Assembly (NCBI GenBank): GCA_905203555.1
Contig: CAJKWK010000001.1
Span: 1-64,000 of the forward strand
Length of the DNA stretch: 64,000 nucleotides
Reading direction: 5' to 3'
DNA from: an uncultured Lachnospiraceae bacterium
GTDB lineage: Bacteria; Bacillota; Clostridia; Lachnospirales; Lachnospiraceae
The notes beneath the pieces are model-generated. The model had not been told where the DNA came from, did no database searches, and was given only the letters and a program-made list of their open reading frames with translations. Position numbers and translations under genes: made by a program. Below, piece after piece: positions 9,740 to 18,656 of the stretch (position 1 is its first letter; each line of letters begins with the position of its first letter).

Positions 9740-10159
9740 TCACTTTTTGTTAGAAGAAAACAATAAAATAATCAATTTGATTACATAATAGATGAAAGCT
9801 GCAAAGCCAATGAAACCTAAATATACCATCACACTCATATACGCATGTGTTGTTTTTCCGATTATTAAAGTAACAAGCACAATACAAAGGGCAATCGCAA
9901 TTCTAATCCATATACTCTTATAGTTTACTGTTTTCTTCATAATCTGTACATCTCCTTTCTCTACACAATCATCGTCAATTAAATAATTAACTGATACATT
10001 GAATAGTCTACTTATGGCGAGTATATGATTTACGTCCGGGATCACTCCCATTTCCCACTTAGAAACTGTCTGTCTTGATACATTTAATAAATCAGCCATT
10101 TCATTTTGTGTCATTCCAGCACCTTTTCTTAACTCAAAAAGTTTATCTCGAAATTGCAT
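9740..10159 (-). CDS. XRE-family regulator with C-terminal membrane anchor
   Basis: A 139-residue protein. Residues 1-65 are a Cro/CI-type helix-turn-helix (MTQNEMADLLNVSRQTVSKWE). Residues about 85-135 contain two hydrophobic segments, so the DNA-binding domain would be tethered to the inner face of the membrane. The layout is common in Firmicutes, where such proteins often sense envelope or peptide stress, but the target is unknown. A clear AAAGGAG precedes the ATG. It stands alone between clpB and the hydrolase gene, with no obvious partner. Confidence 0.8.
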   Translation of the reverse strand: MQFRDKLFELRKGAGMTQNEMADLLNVSRQTVSKWEMGVIPDVNHILAISRLFNVSVNYLIDDDCVEKGDVQIMKKTVNYKSIWIRIAIALCIVLVTLIIGKTTHAYMSVMVYLGFIGFAAFIYYVIKLIILLFSSNKK

Positions 10160-10279
10160 TTATTGTTTTCTCCTTTTTTTGTTAATCAAATCATAATATA
10201 TTTTCCGTTTTAATGAAACCACCTCTACCATACTTTTGTGTAAACTAGGCTTTACATTTTAAATATAAATGCTAATTTC

Positions 10280-11491
10280 TCACTTCCGTTTTGCCAAATT
10301 CGCCAATTCTTTTATTCCCAGCATCTGCGGAACGTTCTGCAATATTTCTTTCAACAAATCCTGCACAACGCCTTTGGAATCTGTACCCATCGCCTCCACT
10401 GCCTTCATAATAACCCGGATATTTTTGATTCCGCCATCCTGTAATTCTGTCAACGTAACTGCGTCGGTCGCTTCTAATACAGAAAACAAATCACAGATAA
10501 TCATTTCTCTACGCTCCTGCGGAATCTGCTCCAGCCAGTTCCGGATTGCCCGATCCATTGCCAATGCAAAATTAGAGAGTCCCTCACATCGTACAAAAGC
10601 AGGACCAGATACTTCCCATGAAAATCCGTCATGTTGCATGACTGCCTTCTGCGAACTTGCAATCACAATTGGTTCTACAGAATGATACAGCAACATACCG
10701 ATGATAGAACTTTCCGGCACATACCGTCTGATTCGTCCGCAAATCTTCTGAAATCCCGGATGTTCCAAAAATTCTTTCATAAATCCCGGCCCATCATTGC
10801 TGTAAACTTCCTTAATATGATTTTGGATTGCCTCATCGCAATATGCAGCCGCATAAATCGCCAGATTACCGCCTTTGGAATGCCCTCCAATTCGAATATC
10901 CTGCACCGGTGCTTCTTCGCAAGATTCTTTTTGCTTTCTTCGAAAAAACAATGCGAATTTTTGCTTTTCTTTTTGTTCCGCAATCTGTAACTGTCGCCTA
11001 CAGTGCATTTCCCCCACAAGATTCAAATAGTCTACTGCCTCTTTTTCTGCCGGAACAACCCCTCTACTTAAATAAAAATCTTCTTTCCAGCCAACAATCG
11101 TATCATCCGTTCCTCGATATGCAACAAAAGTTGTGCCATCTCCCAGTTGAATCTCCATAGCCGCAAATTGCAGCATTTTCTCTAAATCTACTTTATTGAC
11201 ATAATTCTGTACAAGCAAATTCCCAAATCTTCTTGTCTGTGCCATTTTCTTTAACACAACCGGAGCAAAACGAATAAAGGATTTATCTTTTTCCAATTCT
11301 TTTTCTGAGTAACGTGCAAAAAACTGTTCCGACAATTGCCGTACAGATACTGCCTCTTCATCCACTTCGGGCGCAATTCCGTCCAAGTTGACATAAACCA
11401 GATAACATAAGATTAAATTATCCACTTCGTTAAATTCACTTTGTGCGAAAGTCAAATCCCCTCTCCACACAAGATAATCCAGCATATTCAT
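10280..11491 (-). CDS. Mbeg1-like (DUF2974) alpha/beta hydrolase
   Basis: A 403-residue protein of the Mbeg1-like lipase/esterase group. The nucleophile elbow reads IGGHSKGGNLAIYAA (Ser in GHSKG) at about residue 205, and upstream AYRGTDDTIVGWKED is the other family hallmark, forming the oxyanion side. No signal peptide or membrane segment is seen, so it is likely cytoplasmic. The natural substrate is not known. It starts three bases after the aroD stop with no strong ribosome site of its own, pointing to translational coupling. Confidence 0.85.
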   Translation of the reverse strand: MNMLDYLVWRGDLTFAQSEFNEVDNLILCYLVYVNLDGIAPEVDEEAVSVRQLSEQFFARYSEKELEKDKSFIRFAPVVLKKMAQTRRFGNLLVQNYVNKVDLEKMLQFAAMEIQLGDGTTFVAYRGTDDTIVGWKEDFYLSRGVVPAEKEAVDYLNLVGEMHCRRQLQIAEQKEKQKFALFFRRKQKESCEEAPVQDIRIGGHSKGGNLAIYAAAYCDEAIQNHIKEVYSNDGPGFMKEFLEHPGFQKICGRIRRYVPESSIIGMLLYHSVEPIVIASSQKAVMQHDGFSWEVSGPAFVRCEGLSNFALAMDRAIRNWLEQIPQERREMIICDLFSVLEATDAVTLTELQDGGIKNIRVIMKAVEAMGTDSKGVVQDLLKEILQNVPQMLGIKELANLAKRK

Positions 11492-11494
11492 ATT

Positions 11495-12256
11495 CTAAAC
11501 ACTTTCATGTAAAACCGTTAATATCTGTCTCAATTCTGCCACACCAATCTGCCCCGGAGCGGATACTTTTCCTGCTGCTCCAAAGGTCAACGCAGACCCA
11601 AATACCTCTCCGCACAACCGGCTGATGACTCCGTCTCCCGCCATGGACATCGTAATGATCGGCCTGTCTGCATACTTCCGATTCATCTCCTCCGTTGCCG
11701 CAAGCAATGTCAGTACATCCTCTTTCTCCCTCGGCATAACCGCGATTTTCGGAAGATCCACCTCCATTTCCTGCATCCTGCAAAGTCTTCTTATGATCTC
11801 ATCCTTCTCAGGCGTTTTCTCAAAATCATGGTTCGAACCAATCACCCTTACGCCATTTTCATGAGCCGTTCTTACCAAATCATTTACGACGTCATCTCCA
11901 ATAAACACTTCCACATCAATCAAGTCTGCCAAACCACTTTCTACAACAAGTTGATTCAAGGTCCGATAATACTTCTCATCAATTTCTTTTTCCCCGCCTT
12001 CTTTTTTCGTACGAAATGTAAACAGCAGCGGAAGTTCTCCTAAAATTCTTCTTAACTCCTGCAAGACATCGAATACAGCCTCTGCCTCAAATACCTGCTC
12101 AAACCAATCCGCACGCCATTCCACAAGATCAGCCGGCAATGTCTTTATCTCTTCTGCCGCCTTTATAATCTCTGCTCTTGTCTTCTCTACAATCGGAACA
12201 CAGATTTTCGGCATCCCCTCTCCGATTGCTGTCTCTCTTATTATTACCGGATTCAT
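11495..12256 (-). CDS. aroD: Type I 3-dehydroquinate dehydratase
   Basis: A 253-residue class I dehydroquinase of the shikimate pathway, which turns 3-dehydroquinate into 3-dehydroshikimate through a Schiff base. Visible active-site features are the substrate-binding VEWRADWF, the catalytic His in IGSNHDFEKTP, and the Schiff-base Lys in LPKIAVMPREKEDVL. Start supported by GGAGGAAG. It is separate from other aro genes here, 54 bases after a histidine kinase gene and coupled to the DUF2974 hydrolase downstream. Confidence 0.95.
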   Translation of the reverse strand: MNPVIIRETAIGEGMPKICVPIVEKTRAEIIKAAEEIKTLPADLVEWRADWFEQVFEAEAVFDVLQELRRILGELPLLFTFRTKKEGGEKEIDEKYYRTLNQLVVESGLADLIDVEVFIGDDVVNDLVRTAHENGVRVIGSNHDFEKTPEKDEIIRRLCRMQEMEVDLPKIAVMPREKEDVLTLLAATEEMNRKYADRPIITMSMAGDGVISRLCGEVFGSALTFGAAGKVSAPGQIGVAELRQILTVLHESV

Positions 12257-12310
12257 CTATACTTCCTCCACATTCTTCATTCTTTTCCAATAAAACAACT
12301 ATATCATTAC

Positions 12311-13678
12311 TCAACTGCTTTTGGCAAATACGTTTCCATACAGCAATATCGTCAATATAAACCGCCCCTCTTTTTCCTCGATATTCATTACTCCTCCGTT
12401 TTTTTCCACTACATCTTTGATACTCTTTAATCCGAATCCATGGTTCTCTTTTTCTGCCTTTTGGGTCAGATACTCCCCAGAAGTTCCCTTCTGTAATTCT
12501 TTGCTATACGGATTACTGATCTGAATCAGCAACCTACCTTTCGTATACTGCAATATCACACTGACACATCTTTCTTCTGTCTCTTTTGCAGCCTCTATTG
12601 CATTATCAATCGCATTTCCCAAAATCACACTCATAGCCTGCGATGAAACAGCAAGCCGCTCCGGAATCTGAACATCCAAATCCAGCATAACAGAATATTG
12701 CTCCGCCTCCAGCTTTTTATAATTCAAAATACTGTCGATTGCCGTATTCCCACTTTGTACTTCCTGTTTATTTCCAAATTCATTCTGAATAAAGTCATCC
12801 AGATATATTTTTGCCTGTTCCTCTTCTCCCAAATCCAACATTCCTTTTAATACAATAAAATGATTTTTCAGATCGTGACGCAGTTTCTTCCAGGCTGCTG
12901 TCGACTGCTCCATGTTTTTCAACTGACTCTCATAATACTGATTTTCTTTTTTCAGCAATATTTTTTCATACGCATCAGACAGCGACCGCACAATAAAATC
13001 ATACAACCAGAAAAACCAGAGACATGCTCCGAATAGCAAAATCATTTTCTTATTATACATCGGCACCTGATAAAAAGCAGTCATTAATATCTGAAATAAA
13101 AACCAACCGATTCCACATGGCGCCAGCAACACAAATACGCAGTAAAAAAACGTCTTCCTTACTCCTTTTCGTATACTCTGAATCCCAACAAGTGTAAATG
13201 CGATTGCATAGATCAGCAATCCCGACATTACCAGGCGAAACAGCGCCACTTCTCCGATCTGATGCGCCTCTATCCTATTTGTCTCATTGAGATACTGAAA
13301 TACTGCCACTTCCGCACCTCTGAATACAGCAAATACTCCCACACTTATCAAACTATTCTTCCATATATTTCTTTCATAAAAAAATGTCAGCGCCAGTATT
13401 CCGATAAATTCTATGATATACATTAGCGGCGTTCCCATATCTGACGCATGGATATCCGTTGTATAATACCCCATACGTCCTCCTGCCATCAGAGGCGACG
13501 GATTATTTACAAACGCACCCAACGTGATAAACAAAAAACAGCACGCATATACGACAAAATTCAGGTATCCTTTCTTCCTCTTCTGTTCCTCATAAAACAT
13601 CCCGAAAATCCGATACACCGCATAGATGCGCGCTGCATTTCCTAATATAAACATGATCTGATACAAACTTATTTCCAT
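12311..13678 (-). CDS. GHKL sensor histidine kinase (AgrC/VirS-like)
   Basis: A 455-residue kinase. About six to seven hydrophobic segments fill residues 1-225 (sensor region of the AgrC peptide-pheromone type). The phospho-acceptor His is in WKKLRHDLKNHFIVLKGML, then the GHKL ATPase domain shows the N-box VILGNAIDNAIEAAKE and the G-box NHGFGLKSIKDVVEKNGG. It starts one base after the response-regulator stop with AAGGA as ribosome site. The pair and the ABC genes upstream make one functional module. Confidence 0.92.
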   Translation of the reverse strand: MEISLYQIMFILGNAARIYAVYRIFGMFYEEQKRKKGYLNFVVYACCFLFITLGAFVNNPSPLMAGGRMGYYTTDIHASDMGTPLMYIIEFIGILALTFFYERNIWKNSLISVGVFAVFRGAEVAVFQYLNETNRIEAHQIGEVALFRLVMSGLLIYAIAFTLVGIQSIRKGVRKTFFYCVFVLLAPCGIGWFLFQILMTAFYQVPMYNKKMILLFGACLWFFWLYDFIVRSLSDAYEKILLKKENQYYESQLKNMEQSTAAWKKLRHDLKNHFIVLKGMLDLGEEEQAKIYLDDFIQNEFGNKQEVQSGNTAIDSILNYKKLEAEQYSVMLDLDVQIPERLAVSSQAMSVILGNAIDNAIEAAKETEERCVSVILQYTKGRLLIQISNPYSKELQKGTSGEYLTQKAEKENHGFGLKSIKDVVEKNGGVMNIEEKEGRFILTILLYGNVFAKSS

Positions 13679-13679
13679 T

Positions 13680-14399
13680 TTATAAATTCCTTAATTCTCT
13701 CTCCAATTGCAGTTCCTTGACCGCTTTTCTCTGTCCCTGACTGATTGGTATAATATCTCCGTTCTGCATAACCAATTGATTTGTTTCAAATATTTTCACC
13801 TTATCATAATGTACAAGAAATGATTTATGACAAAAGAAAAAGCCCTGTTTTTGAAGTTTCGGATAAATATTTTTTAATGTTCCATAAAAGATTTCATTTT
13901 CCGCATTTGTATGCATAATAATTTCTCTGTTACTCGCCTCAAAATAAATAATCTCGGAAAGAAAGACTTTCTTATGTGAGTGCCCTTTCTTATACTGAAA
14001 CGTTTCTTCACTCTTATCAATCAGCTTTACTGCCTTGTGAAAGACCCTTGTAAATTTCTCTTCGTCCAATGGCTTAACCAGAAAATGCAGCGGATGACTT
14101 TCAAATAATTCCATAGCATACGACTGTTTTGAAGAAACATACACAATCTGCATATAATCATTGTGCAGTTCATTGCGAATCCTTTCTGCAAGTTCGATTC
14201 CGCTCATTTTTCCCAACTCAATATCCAGAAATAACAAATCCACCATACATTCTTCTCTTATATATTTCAGACATTTCTCCGCAGAAGTAAAAACTTCCGT
14301 CTGAATTGTCACACCTTCTGTTTCTGCCTGTCTATACAGCATCGTCTCAATCTGTCCTCCAAGAAAGACGTCATCTTCACATACAGCAATATTGATCAT
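13680..14399 (-). CDS. LytTR-family response regulator
   Basis: A 239-residue AgrA/VirR-type regulator. Receiver domain residues 1-120 with the acidic pair in IAVCEDD, the phosphorylated Asp in LLFLDIELG and Lys in FLVKPLDEEK. LytTR DNA-binding domain from about 135 on (IIYFEASNREIIMHT, FFCHKSFLVH). The ATG at 14399 is chosen because GGGATGAG lies upstream; a longer frame starts inside the promoter. LytTR domains bind pairs of direct repeats about 21 bp apart, and such a pair is present before the lipoprotein gene of the same module. Confidence 0.93.
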   Translation of the reverse strand: MINIAVCEDDVFLGGQIETMLYRQAETEGVTIQTEVFTSAEKCLKYIREECMVDLLFLDIELGKMSGIELAERIRNELHNDYMQIVYVSSKQSYAMELFESHPLHFLVKPLDEEKFTRVFHKAVKLIDKSEETFQYKKGHSHKKVFLSEIIYFEASNREIIMHTNAENEIFYGTLKNIYPKLQKQGFFFCHKSFLVHYDKVKIFETNQLVMQNGDIIPISQGQRKAVKELQLERELRNL

Positions 14400-14445
14400 A
14401 ATTTTCTCATCCCTGTTTCCTAAAAATAACATATATAACACCACA

Positions 14446-14490
14446 ATTATAGCAATATTGCTGTGTCTTTACAATTCTGACATTCTGTCA
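14446..14490 (-). promoter_or_regulatory. Promoter of the LytTR/GHKL pair with two palindromes
   Basis: Minus-strand TTGTAA (14474-14469) and TATAAT (14451-14446) are 17 bases apart. A perfect 12-bp palindrome AGCAATATTGCT (14451-14462) fills most of the spacer, and a second one, TGACA-TTC-TGTCA (14478-14490), sits just upstream of the -35 and overlaps the stop of the ABC ATPase gene. The regulator pair can therefore be expressed apart from the transporter genes. Confidence 0.7.
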
Positions 14491-15129
14491 CTTCACCTGC
14501 GTCAGCACGCCGGCATCCATTTCACAGACTGTATCACACAGCCCTTCAAACTCCGGCATATTATGTGCCGCCAGCAGAATGGTTTTTCCCTGCTCCCGCA
14601 ATTCTTCAAACAACCTGCACACTTCCGCCACACCACGTTTATCCAGACCATTAAAAGGCTCATCCAATATGAGCAACTCCGGATTTTCCATGATTGCCTG
14701 TGCGATTCCCAGACGTTCCCTCATTCCAAGAGAATACTGTCCGACTTTCTTTTTGGAAAGCGGATCCAGCCCTACACGTGCAATCGCCTCCATCACTTCC
14801 TCTTTTCCAATGAGCCTTTGCAGGTCTGCTAAACGTTTCAAATTGGCATATCCGCTCAAATGAGGAAGAAATCCCGGATTCTCAATGATCATTCCAAGAG
14901 ATTTTGGGAAATCAATCTCCTTTCCGATTCGCTGCCCATGCACCTTCACATAGCCGCTGTCCGGTTTTAAAAATCCACAGATACATTTGAACATAACGGT
15001 CTTACCCGAACCATTAAATCCTATAATTCCATGAATCCTGCCCGCTTCAAAAGAATGGGAAATTTCTCTTAGCACCTGCTCTTTTCCAAACGATTTTGAC
15101 AGTTTATTTATCTCAACCACTGCTTTCAT
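14488..15129 (-). CDS. ABC transporter ATP-binding protein
   Basis: A 213-residue ATPase with Walker A GFNGSGKTVMF near residue 35, ABC signature YSLGMRERLGIAQAI and Walker B LLILDEPFNGLD. The short length and the 'MRERLG' form of the signature match CcmA/NatA-type ATPases of drug, bacteriocin-immunity or bacitracin-type exporters. The ATG at 15129 is preferred over a GTG four codons earlier because AGAGG would otherwise touch the start codon. It follows its two permease genes in the same operon. Confidence 0.92.
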   Translation of the reverse strand: MKAVVEINKLSKSFGKEQVLREISHSFEAGRIHGIIGFNGSGKTVMFKCICGFLKPDSGYVKVHGQRIGKEIDFPKSLGMIIENPGFLPHLSGYANLKRLADLQRLIGKEEVMEAIARVGLDPLSKKKVGQYSLGMRERLGIAQAIMENPELLILDEPFNGLDKRGVAEVCRLFEELREQGKTILLAAHNMPEFEGLCDTVCEMDAGVLTQVK

Positions 15130-15149
15130 TTTCTCTGACACCTCTTCTC

Positions 15150-16043
15150 TTACTCATCCATCTGAATAAATGTAAAACTATATGTCTTCATTTTCATCCC
15201 CGACATCATCATCAAAAGGAGGATTGCCGCCAGAAATATCCCGATACTTGTACTGATCTCCGGCAGATAATCATAACCGAAATTATGCATCGGAAATGTA
15301 GCATGATTCAACGGCGACAGCCATCCGCACAGAACATTTGCCCGATACAACTGATTCTCCGTCAGATGCAACAATTTCTGAAATAAATTCGGATTCAATA
15401 AAAAACCATACAAATTTACTGCAAAAGCTCCTATCACTCCGGCTGCATTTCCAATCAAAAGATTCAGACACAGCATTACAGCTGCAATGAACAAAGAATA
15501 ACAGAGCATCAGCAAAAATACCTGCAAAGCACATTCGTAAGGCAATACATTTTCCATGGTCTTAACTGACACCGGCACAATGCCTTTTGACGCACCGCCA
15601 TATCCCAGCAACGCTGCCGTCTTACTCCATACATTTCCCGGAAATGCAAAGGCTGCCGCAAAAGCACTCTGCACAATGACTAAAAACAAATTGTACAATA
15701 TCGTGGCTGCGATCACATATACCAGCTGTCCTGCCAGCCATACACTTCGTTTCGTCCGAATCAGCCGATACGGAGTTTCTTGATTTACAAACGGCATATC
15801 TGCAAACAATAACACAAGCAAAAGCGAAGACAGCATGACCGACGCAGCATCTCCGTAGGTCCAAATAAACGGTTCTAATATTTGCAGCGAAGTCTCATAT
15901 CTTCGTGAATAAGTAAGCACTTCGTCTGATAAGAACAGGCAGAGTACAAATGCCAATAAAAATGTCATGACAATCCGGGGATTTCTCTTCCATCCGGAAA
16001 AGTTCTGTCCCGCAAGCTGAAAAATCTGTCTGATATCACGCAT
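15150..16043 (-). CDS. ABC transporter permease, second subunit
   Basis: A 297-residue integral membrane protein with six hydrophobic segments and a cytoplasmic N terminus. It resembles ABC-2-like permeases of small exporter operons, but I recognise no specific family. Its ATG overlaps the stop of the preceding permease by eight bases and has GGAGG at good distance, so subunits are probably made in equal amounts. The ATPase gene follows after 20 bases. Confidence 0.75.
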   Translation of the reverse strand: MRDIRQIFQLAGQNFSGWKRNPRIVMTFLLAFVLCLFLSDEVLTYSRRYETSLQILEPFIWTYGDAASVMLSSLLLVLLFADMPFVNQETPYRLIRTKRSVWLAGQLVYVIAATILYNLFLVIVQSAFAAAFAFPGNVWSKTAALLGYGGASKGIVPVSVKTMENVLPYECALQVFLLMLCYSLFIAAVMLCLNLLIGNAAGVIGAFAVNLYGFLLNPNLFQKLLHLTENQLYRANVLCGWLSPLNHATFPMHNFGYDYLPEISTSIGIFLAAILLLMMMSGMKMKTYSFTFIQMDE

Positions 16044-16773
16044 AATCCAACCTCCTTTTCACCGCCAGTATAAGACCGCATGCACAGCCAATACATAATC
16101 CGGACAGCACTGTAATACAAAATAGATTTCCATAATAGCCGGGTGCCGCCCAATATCTCGGACTTAAAAAATACAGTTCCGGATAATATCTGGATTGAAA
16201 CAAGGTCAACACATAATACAAAACAAAAGGCATCGCATAAGCAAGATAGTGATTCCTCGTCAGTACAGCCGCCATGCTCCCCACCCCGGCCCAGAAAAAG
16301 CCGTTTAATAACCCCCGTATTAGACTAAGTAAAATCATTCCCGCAATCATGCCTGCCGGAATCTCTTCTGTATACGAAGTGATATTCTGCAATCCAATAT
16401 ATACACCCGCCAATACCAACAGTTCTGCAGCGCACACCATCAAGCCTCCTGGCAAGGCGCTTTCCAGCACTTTTTCCATATAATACCGTTTCTTCCCTGT
16501 CCGGCTGCAATAAAACAATGCGTATCGGGTTCGCAGTTCTGTTTCCGCACACGCACCTGCTGCAATCGGTACGCAGATTGGCAAAAACAACAATCCCTTT
16601 TCATTCGTCGTACAATAACGAAATCCTTCCACCCATCCAATTCCCTCTGCGCAATACTGTGTTCTTAGCAGGGTTTCTATATAAGGAGCTCCGCTTGCCA
16701 AAAATAACATCGCAAGCAATACAATTCCCACCCAGAAAAGCGCATTTGTACCAATTCTTTTTATCTCATTCAT
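16036..16773 (-). CDS. ABC transporter permease, first subunit
   Basis: A 245-residue polytopic protein (about six hydrophobic segments), lying six bases after the lipoprotein gene and overlapping the second permease. It is of ABC-2 permease type by size, topology and context with the ATPase. The two different permeases plus one ATPase recall the E-F-G immunity transporters of lantibiotic clusters. No biosynthetic genes lie nearby, so self-immunity is unlikely and defence against outside peptides or a signalling export role is more plausible. Confidence 0.72.
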   Translation of the reverse strand: MNEIKRIGTNALFWVGIVLLAMLFLASGAPYIETLLRTQYCAEGIGWVEGFRYCTTNEKGLLFLPICVPIAAGACAETELRTRYALFYCSRTGKKRYYMEKVLESALPGGLMVCAAELLVLAGVYIGLQNITSYTEEIPAGMIAGMILLSLIRGLLNGFFWAGVGSMAAVLTRNHYLAYAMPFVLYYVLTLFQSRYYPELYFLSPRYWAAPGYYGNLFCITVLSGLCIGCACGLILAVKRRLDYA

Positions 16774-16779
16774 CTCTTC

Positions 16780-18366
16780 TCACTTCCCGGTAATCGCACG
16801 TCCCTCCAGCGCCTCTATCAGATACGAGAGGTACTGCCAGTCTTCTCCGCCGCTTCCCTCTATTGCCGTAAAAGACCATGCCGGTACAAGCCACGCATGT
16901 TCCGGATTTTTATATGCATTAATATAGGTATACCCCAGCTTTGCATCTGTCACACGATACTGAAACTGTGTCGGGTCATTCTCCGGCTGTCCCACAGTAC
17001 ATCCGGAATACCAGTAGAATATCTGCTCCGCCAGACGTTCTTGTATCTTCTCAAAAGGAAGTAATTCGGTATTCTCTGCAATCAGTTTGACTTCTTCCGA
17101 CATTCCCTCCCAGACAAATGACTTCACTCCACTTTCTGTTACAGTGATTGTAATTGTCTCTGCCGGAAACGGCGGCGAATACATTTCCTCCGTAGTTTCA
17201 ATCACTGCCGTATTGCCGACCATTACATTCAATCCACCGATTTCTCTGGAAAATATATAACGATATCCGCACTCTGTTGCTGCCAGATCTGCCATCCACC
17301 ACAGATCATTCGTCTGCCCTATCCTATTACTTCCCTCTGTATAGCTATTCTGTGGAAACCATAAAACCTGCTCTGCCGAGGAGAGACTCATATCGTCAAT
17401 CCCCAACTCTTTTATCACCTGTTCTGCCTGCGTCTCTCCTGCAGCCTTATCAAACGTACTGTTCGTATAGCGCTCTTCAAACAAATCCATTCTCTCCAGC
17501 ATCTGAGGTGTAAATGTATTTTCCGTCTGATATGTAAAGAACATCCTGCTGCTGTCAAACTCTCGATAAGAGCAACTTTCCAGTCCGGTTGTCCAGCTAA
17601 ATGAACTGCTGTTTCCAACCTCTGGATCATAAGTTTCTGCTTTGATACGTGCTTTCCTTTCAGTTCCGACGCCTCCTGCATCGACTTCAAACCAGACCTT
17701 TTCATCTCTGTTTTCATACATATCAAAACCTTCCAAAGCCGCGCCCACTTGCTCCATAGCAGCCTTTTCATATCCATCATCCACAAATCTGGTCGTAAAC
17801 TCTATTTTCTTCTTTTCCTGTACTACTGACTTCTCCGGCGCAAGCTCCATCCCTGACTCTGCGCTCTGCTTGATCTTCAATTGCTCCAGCCAATGATAGG
17901 AGGCTGCATACAACCCTTCCCCCTTCTCAATTCTGGAAATCACTTCCTCATAAACATCCTTTGTATATGGCTGGCGTTCATACAGTGTTTCTCCCTCTGT
18001 AAAATACTCGACCAATGTTTTCAGTTCTTCCTCTGTCAGCACTTGATTTTTCATCTCAATAACAGGCAGATTCCCCAGTTTTTTCTCTTCCAAATCTAAA
18101 TCTGCGCAAATCAACATCCGGTCTTTGTTTCGTAATTCTTCCATCTGCCAATGTGCCGGAATATCCATTTTTCTTGTCTCCCCCGCCTCCAAAGGCTTTG
18201 CAATCACATTTTCACTCAGTCCATCTGCTTTACTGACAACTGCACTTTCCTCCGGCGTTTTTTGACATCCGGTCAAAACGAGACATACGATTCCGATTCC
18301 GGCGCATGCCTTTTTCAACCACTCCGTTCTTTTCTTGTCCCTTCTCTTATACCTTCTCTTTTTCAC
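16780..18366 (-). CDS. Large lipoprotein heading the ABC/LytTR module (DUF6034-like)
   Basis: A 528-residue secreted lipoprotein. After a very basic start (KKRRYKRRDKKR) a hydrophobic stretch ends in the lipobox VLTGCQK, giving a lipid-anchored Cys near residue 33. The mature part is hydrophilic and acidic with no catalytic motif I can recognise; it resembles DUF6034 proteins of gut Firmicutes (moderate recall). A GTG at 18366 is chosen since GGGGTGA is six bases upstream. As the first gene it probably acts as the extracellular substrate or sensing component of the transporter. Confidence 0.72.
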   Translation of the reverse strand: MKKRRYKRRDKKRTEWLKKACAGIGIVCLVLTGCQKTPEESAVVSKADGLSENVIAKPLEAGETRKMDIPAHWQMEELRNKDRMLICADLDLEEKKLGNLPVIEMKNQVLTEEELKTLVEYFTEGETLYERQPYTKDVYEEVISRIEKGEGLYAASYHWLEQLKIKQSAESGMELAPEKSVVQEKKKIEFTTRFVDDGYEKAAMEQVGAALEGFDMYENRDEKVWFEVDAGGVGTERKARIKAETYDPEVGNSSSFSWTTGLESCSYREFDSSRMFFTYQTENTFTPQMLERMDLFEERYTNSTFDKAAGETQAEQVIKELGIDDMSLSSAEQVLWFPQNSYTEGSNRIGQTNDLWWMADLAATECGYRYIFSREIGGLNVMVGNTAVIETTEEMYSPPFPAETITITVTESGVKSFVWEGMSEEVKLIAENTELLPFEKIQERLAEQIFYWYSGCTVGQPENDPTQFQYRVTDAKLGYTYINAYKNPEHAWLVPAWSFTAIEGSGGEDWQYLSYLIEALEGRAITGK

Positions 18367-18441
18367 TAGATTCACCCCACATTCTGTTATGCTTGCAATC
18401 TCATTGCTTGTTTGTCTCTATTGTTGATAATTGATAAATCT

Positions 18442-18504
18442 AGTATAACCAGCAAATACATGCATCTCCGAAACATGTTGTAACTGATACACTTTTTGTT
18501 GTAA
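18442..18504 (-). promoter_or_regulatory. Candidate LytTR-activated promoter of the lipoprotein operon
   Basis: A minus-strand -10 TATACT (18447-18442) has no usable -35 hexamer. Upstream, the octamer TGTTGTAA (plus strand) occurs twice, at 18476-18483 and 18497-18504, exactly 21 bp apart. LytTR regulators bind such two-turn-spaced direct repeats near -45 to -65 at promoters with weak -35 boxes. The site thus probably links the response regulator to the transporter genes (inference). Confidence 0.6.
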
Positions 18505-18554
18505 TCCATAAAAACAATCTTTTGATCTTTTTGTTTTGTTGCCATACAGGCAAT

Positions 18555-18598
18555 AAAAAAGCAGACAGATATCATTTACTCTTATGACTTCTGTCTGC
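18555..18598 (-). terminator. Rho-independent terminator of the Rpn gene
   Basis: GCAGACAG (18561-18568) pairs with CTGTCTGC (18591-18598); on the minus strand the stem is followed by six T residues. Confidence 0.85.
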
Positions 18599-18656
18599 TA
18601 TTCCTATGCATTTTTCATTCACTGACTCACTTAGGATATTTCCTATCGTTATTATA

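Noticed and set aside
18387..18575. A 62-codon minus-strand frame
   Set aside because: It covers the promoter and direct repeats of the lipoprotein gene and part of a terminator and has no ribosome site.
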